From Acidimicrobiales bacterium (GTDB taxonomy: Bacteria; Actinomycetota; Acidimicrobiia; Acidimicrobiales; UBA8190): a stretch of 34,224 bases of DNA. Position 1 is the stretch's first letter; the number at the start of each line of letters is the position of its first letter. The notes under the pieces are model-generated. The model was not told where the DNA came from and searched no databases. It was given only the letters and a program-made list of their open reading frames with translations. Location: positions 1 to 34,224 of the forward strand of contig JARLGQ010000275.1 in NCBI GenBank assembly GCA_031292675.1. The letters run 5' to 3'. Both the position numbers and the translations under genes were made by a program. This document shows, piece by piece, positions 30,202 through 34,224 of this stretch.

Positions 30202-31560
30202 TCATCCCAGCGCGGCGAGCACCTCCGCCGCGGCGCGCTGGCCCGAGGACACCGCCCCGTCCATGTACCCCGACCACACCGTGGCGGTCTCGGTTCCCGC
30301 CCAGTGGACCGGCCCGACCGGCTCGCGCAGCGCCGAGCCGTAGCGGGTCCACACGTTGGGCCCGAACAGGGTGCCGTAGCAGCCTCCGCTCCATTGCTCG
30401 GCCTGCCAGTCGAGCTCGACGAAGTCGACCGGGTGGCCGGCCCTGGGCCCGAAATAGCGCACGAAGGAGTCGAGGACGGCCTTGCGCCGCTCCTCGGGGC
30501 GGGCCCGTCCCAGCCGGCGGGCCTCGTCGCCCTCGAGGAAGCCGAGCAGGATCCCCGGCGTGCCGTCGGGGGGCGAGTTGTCGAACACGACGCGCGCCCC
30601 CTCGCCGTCGCCGGTGGCCTGGCCGCTCAACCCTTCGGAGCGCCAGAACGGTTCGTCGTAGATCGCGTTGCATTTGATGACGGACCCCATCGGGGTGCGC
30701 TGGGTGAGCTGGTTACGCCACGGGGGGAGCTGGGGGTCGTAGTCGATGCGGCCCGCCAGCAGCGGGGGCAGGGACACGATCACTCGCCGGCACGTCCACG
30801 CCCCGTTGTCGGACTCCACCGTCACCCGGTCTGCGAGGACGCGGATGCGCCGGACCGGCGCCTCGAGTCGCACCGCGTCGGAGCCCAGCGCGTCGGCGAG
30901 CTTGTCGCACACGAGTTGGGATCCTCCGACGAAGCGGTCCTGCTGCGCTCCGCCTCCCGTGTCGATGGCCATCTGGAACGATCCCGCCGAGTGGGCGTAG
31001 AAGAGCACGTGCAGGAGCGACACGTCCCCGGGCTCGCAGGCGAACACCGCCTCCACGCCGAGAGCGAGCAACATCCTTCCCGCGCCCGTGAGCGTGTTGC
31101 GCCGCAGCCACGTCTCGAACGTGACCGCGTCCCACGCCTCGGCGCGCGCCGCCGTCCACGGCGCCTCGAGCGGGACCTTCTTGGCGAGGGACTCCAGGCG
31201 GGCCTGGGCGCGACCCACGTCCGCGATGACGAGGGGGTTGATGCGGGGGATGGTGCCCTTGTAGGTGCCGCGCCGCCCGCCGAAGTGGAGCACCCGCCGG
31301 CCCGCGTCGTAGGTGGGGAAGGTCTCGACCCCGACGTCCTCGGCGAGGGCGAGGACCTTGTCCTGGGTGGGGCCGACCCACTGGCCGCCCACCTCGACGA
31401 CCTTGCCGTCCCCGATGGCCTGGTTGCGGACCCGTCCGCCCACGCGGTCGCGGGCTTCCACCACGATCACGGAGCGACCCGCGGCGACCAGGTCCCGGGA
31501 GGCCGCCAAGCCTGCGAATCCGGCCCCCACCACCACGACATCGACCTCGGCCACCGCCAT
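30202..31560 (-). CDS. Flavin monoamine oxidase family protein
   Basis: This 452-residue flavoprotein oxidises amines with FAD, giving an imine and H2O2. It has the dinucleotide motif VVVVGAGFAGLAASRDL, VVEARDRVGGRV, GGQWVGPTQDKVLALA, and a C-terminal WAGTETATVWSGYMDGAVSSGQRAA. The segment WSGGCYGTLFGP matches the region around the cysteine of human MAO-A/B that binds FAD covalently; the Cys here is residue 394. A covalent 8-alpha-S-cysteinyl FAD is therefore likely. Substrates may be primary amines or polyamines. The ATG lies 9 nt after the PAP2 gene stop, so the two are probably co-transcribed, perhaps with the aldo/keto reductase. Confidence 0.93.
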   Translation of the reverse strand: MAVAEVDVVVVGAGFAGLAASRDLVAAGRSVIVVEARDRVGGRVRNQAIGDGKVVEVGGQWVGPTQDKVLALAEDVGVETFPTYDAGRRVLHFGGRRGTYKGTIPRINPLVIADVGRAQARLESLAKKVPLEAPWTAARAEAWDAVTFETWLRRNTLTGAGRMLLALGVEAVFACEPGDVSLLHVLFYAHSAGSFQMAIDTGGGAQQDRFVGGSQLVCDKLADALGSDAVRLEAPVRRIRVLADRVTVESDNGAWTCRRVIVSLPPLLAGRIDYDPQLPPWRNQLTQRTPMGSVIKCNAIYDEPFWRSEGLSGQATGDGEGARVVFDNSPPDGTPGILLGFLEGDEARRLGRARPEERRKAVLDSFVRYFGPRAGHPVDFVELDWQAEQWSGGCYGTLFGPNVWTRYGSALREPVGPVHWAGTETATVWSGYMDGAVSSGQRAAAEVLAALG

Positions 31561-31569
31561 GTCGAGGTT

Positions 31570-32241
31570 CTAGCGCCTGACGGTCTGCTCCGCACCCGCC
31601 GGTGTGGCCGCACCCGGGTCCCCGCGCACCGAGCCCGGACGGACGGCGTGCCGGCCGCGCCCCGTTGCCAGGCCGCGCGCCGCGCAGTCGCTGAGCAGGA
31701 CCACGCCCACGCCCACCGCCAGCCCGGCCAGCGCGTCTGTGGGGTAGTGCCAACGCAGAGCCACCACCGACATGGCCTCCAGCACGGTGACCGTGCCGCC
31801 CAGGGCGGCCACCACCGTGCGCCACGGGTCCGGCGTGGCCAGCACCCCGACGGTGGCGACGGCCGCGACCGCCGTGACCGTGCCCGAGGGGAAGCTCACG
31901 ACATCGGCGTAGGTCCGGTTCACGATGGGTTTCATCACCCAATCGCACACGGCGACCGCCAGCGCGGGCCCGACGAGGAGCGCCACCGCACGGGGCGGGT
32001 TGCGCCGCAGCGTCGCCAGGAAGCCGGCCGCCGCGCCCGCCAGCACCACGAAAGGCGACCCCAGGCGGGTCACCGCCACGAGGAGCCCCGAGTGGTGAAC
32101 GGGGCGGAGCGCCGCGAACACCCACGGGTCGAGCAGCACCGGCCCCGGTCTCACCATGAAGTACAGCCCGCCCGCCAGGGCCGCCAGCAGGAGGAGGCTC
32201 CCCATGGTGAGCTCGACGCCGGCGCGCGTCCTGTGCCTCAT
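31570..32241 (-). CDS. PAP2-superfamily-like membrane protein with altered motifs
   Basis: The 223-residue protein has about six transmembrane helices and the PAP2 layout. Motif 1 appears as [10 protein letters not shown], motif 2 as SFPSGTVTA and motif 3 as [15 protein letters not shown]. The canonical motifs are K-x6-RP, PSGH and SR-x5-H-x3-D. Here the His of motif 2 is Thr and the Arg of motif 3 is Val, while the nucleophile-type His and the Asp remain. Phosphatase activity is therefore doubtful, and it could be a degenerate or specialised member. The ATG overlaps the stop of the aldo/keto reductase (ATGA). The longer ORF to 32475 lies antisense to, or out of frame with, that gene. The C-terminus is Arg/Pro-rich and cytoplasmic. 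Confidence 0.82.
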   Translation of the reverse strand: MRHRTRAGVELTMGSLLLLAALAGGLYFMVRPGPVLLDPWVFAALRPVHHSGLLVAVTRLGSPFVVLAGAAAGFLATLRRNPPRAVALLVGPALAVAVCDWVMKPIVNRTYADVVSFPSGTVTAVAAVATVGVLATPDPWRTVVAALGGTVTVLEAMSVVALRWHYPTDALAGLAVGVGVVLLSDCAARGLATGRGRHAVRPGSVRGDPGAATPAGAEQTVRR

Positions 32242-33113
32242 GCGCCGGAACGGCTCAGGGCGTCGAACTGCTCGTCGGAGAGCACCACCCTCGATGCGGC
32301 GCAGTTCTCCTCCAGATGGGCGACCTTCGAGGTGCCCGGGATGGGAAGCATGGCCGGCGAGCGCCGGAGCAACCACGCCAGGGCGACCTGCGCCGGCGCG
32401 GCGTCGAGGGCCTCGGCCACCTCGGCCACGGTGCCGCGCCCGGCCGACAGCGTGCCGTCGGCGATGGGGAACCACGGGATGAAGCCGATCCCTTCGGTTT
32501 CGCAGTGCTCGAGCACCTGTTCGGACCGGCGGTTGCCCAGGTTGTACAGGTTCTGGACCGACACGACCGGAACGACCTCACGGGCGGCCTCGATCTGGGC
32601 CACGGTCACCTCGGACAGGCCGACGTGGCGCACTTTGCCCTCGTCGCGAAGCTCCTTGAGCACCCCGAATTGCTCGGCGGCGGGAACCTTGTCGTCGATG
32701 CGGTGGAGCTGGAAGAGGTCGATGCACTCCAGGCGCAGCCGGCGCAGGCTCATCAGGCACTCCTGGCGCAGGTACTCGGGGCGCCCCACCGGCGGCCACT
32801 CGGCGGGGTCGGGGCCGATACGGGTCAGCCCCGCCTTGGTGCCGATCACGAGCCCGTCGGGATACGGGTGCAGCGCCTCGCAGATGAGCTCTTCGGACAC
32901 ACAGGGCCCGTAGGAGTCCGCCGTGTCGATGAAGTCCACGCCGAGATCGACGGCCCGGCGCAGGACCCGGATGCACTCGTCGTGGTCCTCGGGTGGACCC
33001 CAGATGCCGGGGCCCGTGATCCGCATGGCTCCGAAGCCCATCCGGTGGACGGACAGGTCGCCGAGCACGAAGGTCCCGCTCGAGGCCACGGGCCGGTCTG
33101 TCGTCGGGGTCAC
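32238..33113 (-). CDS. Aldo/keto reductase
   Basis: This 291-residue (beta/alpha)8 enzyme reduces aldehydes or ketones with NAD(P)H. The catalytic tetrad is visible: Asp and Tyr in [11 protein letters not shown], Lys in LVIGTKAGL and His in [21 protein letters not shown] and [20 protein letters not shown] follow, then [15 protein letters not shown], the cofactor phosphate-binding loop. The family of short AKRs with this pattern includes pyridoxal reductase-like and sugar-aldehyde enzymes; the substrate is not known. The GTG start at 33113 follows AGGAGGTGGAC, a strong Shine-Dalgarno. It overlaps the PAP2-like gene by 4 nt and lies 106 bp after the PxpC-like gene stop on the same strand. Confidence 0.93.
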   Translation of the reverse strand: MTPTTDRPVASSGTFVLGDLSVHRMGFGAMRITGPGIWGPPEDHDECIRVLRRAVDLGVDFIDTADSYGPCVSEELICEALHPYPDGLVIGTKAGLTRIGPDPAEWPPVGRPEYLRQECLMSLRRLRLECIDLFQLHRIDDKVPAAEQFGVLKELRDEGKVRHVGLSEVTVAQIEAAREVVPVVSVQNLYNLGNRRSEQVLEHCETEGIGFIPWFPIADGTLSAGRGTVAEVAEALDAAPAQVALAWLLRRSPAMLPIPGTSKVAHLEENCAASRVVLSDEQFDALSRSGA

Positions 33114-33219
33114 GTCCACCTCCTCGGGCACCGGGGCCGGCGCGGTTCCATCCTTCCATCTGAGCCTGGGGTCCAGGCCCCAGCCCCTTGACGCCCCGTC
33201 CGGCACGGCCGGGGACAGG

Positions 33220-34212
33220 TCAGTCGCAACGCAGCGGGAACCACCCCGTCACCGCCGTGTCGAGAGACCGCTCGGCGGCAGCACGGGCCCGGTCCGCCTC
33301 GGCCCGGTCCACGGGCTCGAAGCGCACGGCGTCGCCGGGACGGCACTGCCCGAGGACCCCGAGATCGGCGCGCACCACCGTGGCCACGACCGGGTAGCCG
33401 CCCACGGTGGCGTGGTCGCACAGCAGCGCCACGGGCCGGCCGTCGGGAGGGACCTGCACCGCCCCTGTGACCATCCCCCGTGAGGCGATGCCCGGCGCCG
33501 GCGTGTCGAGGGGCAGGTCCCCGACCAGGCGCACCCCCATGCGGTCGCTCGACGGCGCCACCTCCCAGGTGCGGTCGGCGAGGCGGTCGACAAGGTGGTC
33601 GGAGGTGCCGGGCCCGAATGCGTCGGGCCCGAGTGCGTCGGGCCCCGGGACCACCCGCAGGAGGTGGGGTGCCCGTCCCGGACGGGGGCGTACCACCTGC
33701 CCCCGGGGCCGGCCGGGGGGGCCGAGGCCGAGGACGTCGCCGGGGCGCAGGGCCCCCGGGCCCAGACCGGTCAGCACGTCCGAGGAACGGCTTCCGAAGA
33801 GGGGGGTGACGTCGAACCCGCCCGAGACCGCCAGGTAACACCGCAGGCCGTCGAGCGTCCTTCCCACCGAGACCTCCTGGCCCGGGGAGACGGGGACCAC
33901 CGTGTCGACCTCGACGGGCAGTCCGTCGATGTGCACCTCGGCCCGGCCCACCACGGCGACGTGTGCCGCGTGGCCGAAGCGCAGCCGCGGTCCGAGCGCC
34001 GTCACCTCGAGCGCCGCCGCGCCGTCCTCGTTCCCGACCAGGCGGTTGGCGGCGCGCAGGGCGAAGGGGTCGGCCGCTCCCGCCCGGGGTACCCCCAAGC
34101 GGGCCACGCCCAGGCGGCCGAGGTCCTGCACCAGCGACAGCAGGCCCGGTGCCTCCACCACCACGGTGCGCGTGGCCACCGAGCGCAGGGGGGCGCGGGC
34201 CCGGGGCATCAC
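33220..34212 (-). CDS. pxpC: Biotin-dependent carboxyltransferase family protein (5-oxoprolinase subunit C-like)
   Basis: The 330-residue protein belongs to the carboxyltransferase-domain-2 (AHS2) family, which includes PxpC of the PxpABC 5-oxoprolinase and the C-terminal part of urea amidolyase. Family segments are [87 protein letters not shown] and [27 protein letters not shown]. In PxpABC it works with PxpB on 5-oxoproline hydrolysis. The start is the GTG at 34212 or the adjacent ATG; an upstream frame appears to end here, as expected for a pxpB-pxpC pair. Between 33610 and 33650 the gene carries a 15-bp tandem repeat that adds a [12 protein letters not shown] insert. Confidence 0.9.
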   Translation of the reverse strand: MMPRARAPLRSVATRTVVVEAPGLLSLVQDLGRLGVARLGVPRAGAADPFALRAANRLVGNEDGAAALEVTALGPRLRFGHAAHVAVVGRAEVHIDGLPVEVDTVVPVSPGQEVSVGRTLDGLRCYLAVSGGFDVTPLFGSRSSDVLTGLGPGALRPGDVLGLGPPGRPRGQVVRPRPGRAPHLLRVVPGPDALGPDAFGPGTSDHLVDRLADRTWEVAPSSDRMGVRLVGDLPLDTPAPGIASRGMVTGAVQVPPDGRPVALLCDHATVGGYPVVATVVRADLGVLGQCRPGDAVRFEPVDRAEADRARAAAERSLDTAVTGWFPLRCD

Positions 34213-34224
34213 GACACCGGGATC
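34209..34224 (-). CDS. 3' end of a possible upstream gene (pxpB-like expected)
   Basis: On the minus strand the last bases read ATC CCG GTG TCG TGA, overlapping the GTG/ATG start of the PxpC-like gene. In other genomes pxpB directly precedes pxpC with such an overlap. Only four codons are visible, so this rests on gene order. Confidence 0.25.

Noticed and set aside
28382-30673. 763-aa minus-strand ORF
   Set aside because: It crosses the GNAT and dehydrogenase genes on opposite strands and is very Arg/Gly-rich; a shadow.
30304-32913. 869-aa plus-strand ORF, the longest in the window
   Set aside because: It runs antisense through the amine oxidase, PAP2-like and aldo/keto reductase genes, all with intact motifs; no recognisable domain.
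1-34224. Search for CRISPR arrays, tRNA/rRNA genes, insertion sequences and phage or defence genes
   Set aside because: Nothing with the required structure or motifs was seen. The only tandem array is the octamer repeat, which lacks spacers.

Overview
The window is high-GC DNA with compact genes, frequent ATGA start/stop overlaps, GTG starts and long antisense shadow ORFs. Its gene content (DosR/DosS-type two-component system, universal stress protein, GH65 phosphorylase, tetronasin-type ABC permease, several actinobacterial protein families) points to an actinobacterium. The style of the solute-binding protein and the secreted repeat protein suggests the Acidimicrobiia, but this is an inference from protein style and no marker gene is present. 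I found no rRNA, tRNA, CRISPR array, transposase or phage gene.

Region 1 (about 0-21.2 kb) reads as a dormancy/redox-stress island. A divergent devS-like kinase and devR-like regulator are followed by homologues or analogues of known Mycobacterium tuberculosis DosR-regulon genes: a phosphotransferase/P-loop kinase (Rv2004c type), a universal stress protein, a GH65 phosphorylase (the C-terminal half of Rv2006/OtsB1), a site-2 protease (Rv2625c/Rip3 type), a CBS-pair protein (Rv2626c type) and two PNPOx-like split-barrel proteins (Rv0080 type). Among them lie a flavodoxin, GAPDH, an L,D-transpeptidase, an ABC exporter, FtsH, PPK2, an orphan membrane sensor module and an HD-GYP protein. The kinase keeps the GAF-domain histidine that binds haem in DosS, and the regulator's recognition helix looks identical to that of DosR. 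Several intergenic regions carry 14-bp palindromes of the form GGGNC-N4-GNCCC, the best being GGGCCTTTCGGCCC between ppk2 and the sensor gene. I infer a gas- or redox-controlled regulon that retools energy supply (polyphosphate, phosphorolysis, GAPDH), proteolysis and cell wall.

Region 2 (21.3-24.6 kb) has an orphan branched-chain-amino-acid-type binding lipoprotein behind a perfect 9-bp inverted repeat, then a translationally coupled pair: a GlxA-type regulator (DJ-1/PfpI plus AraC HTH) and a stand-alone DJ-1/PfpI enzyme.

Region 3 (24.6-34.2 kb) is accessory metabolism. It holds a secreted protein with eight Cys-X5-Cys repeats plus Ig-like domains; an overlapping GNAT-cupin-luciferase-like monooxygenase operon; a Gfo/Idh/MocA dehydrogenase; and a minus-strand series of PxpC-like carboxyltransferase, aldo/keto reductase, PAP2-like membrane protein and monoamine-oxidase-type flavoenzyme.

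Family assignments rest on motifs read by eye and remembered family features; no database search was run. Start codons were chosen by Shine-Dalgarno sequence, overlap with neighbours, or where the conserved domain begins.
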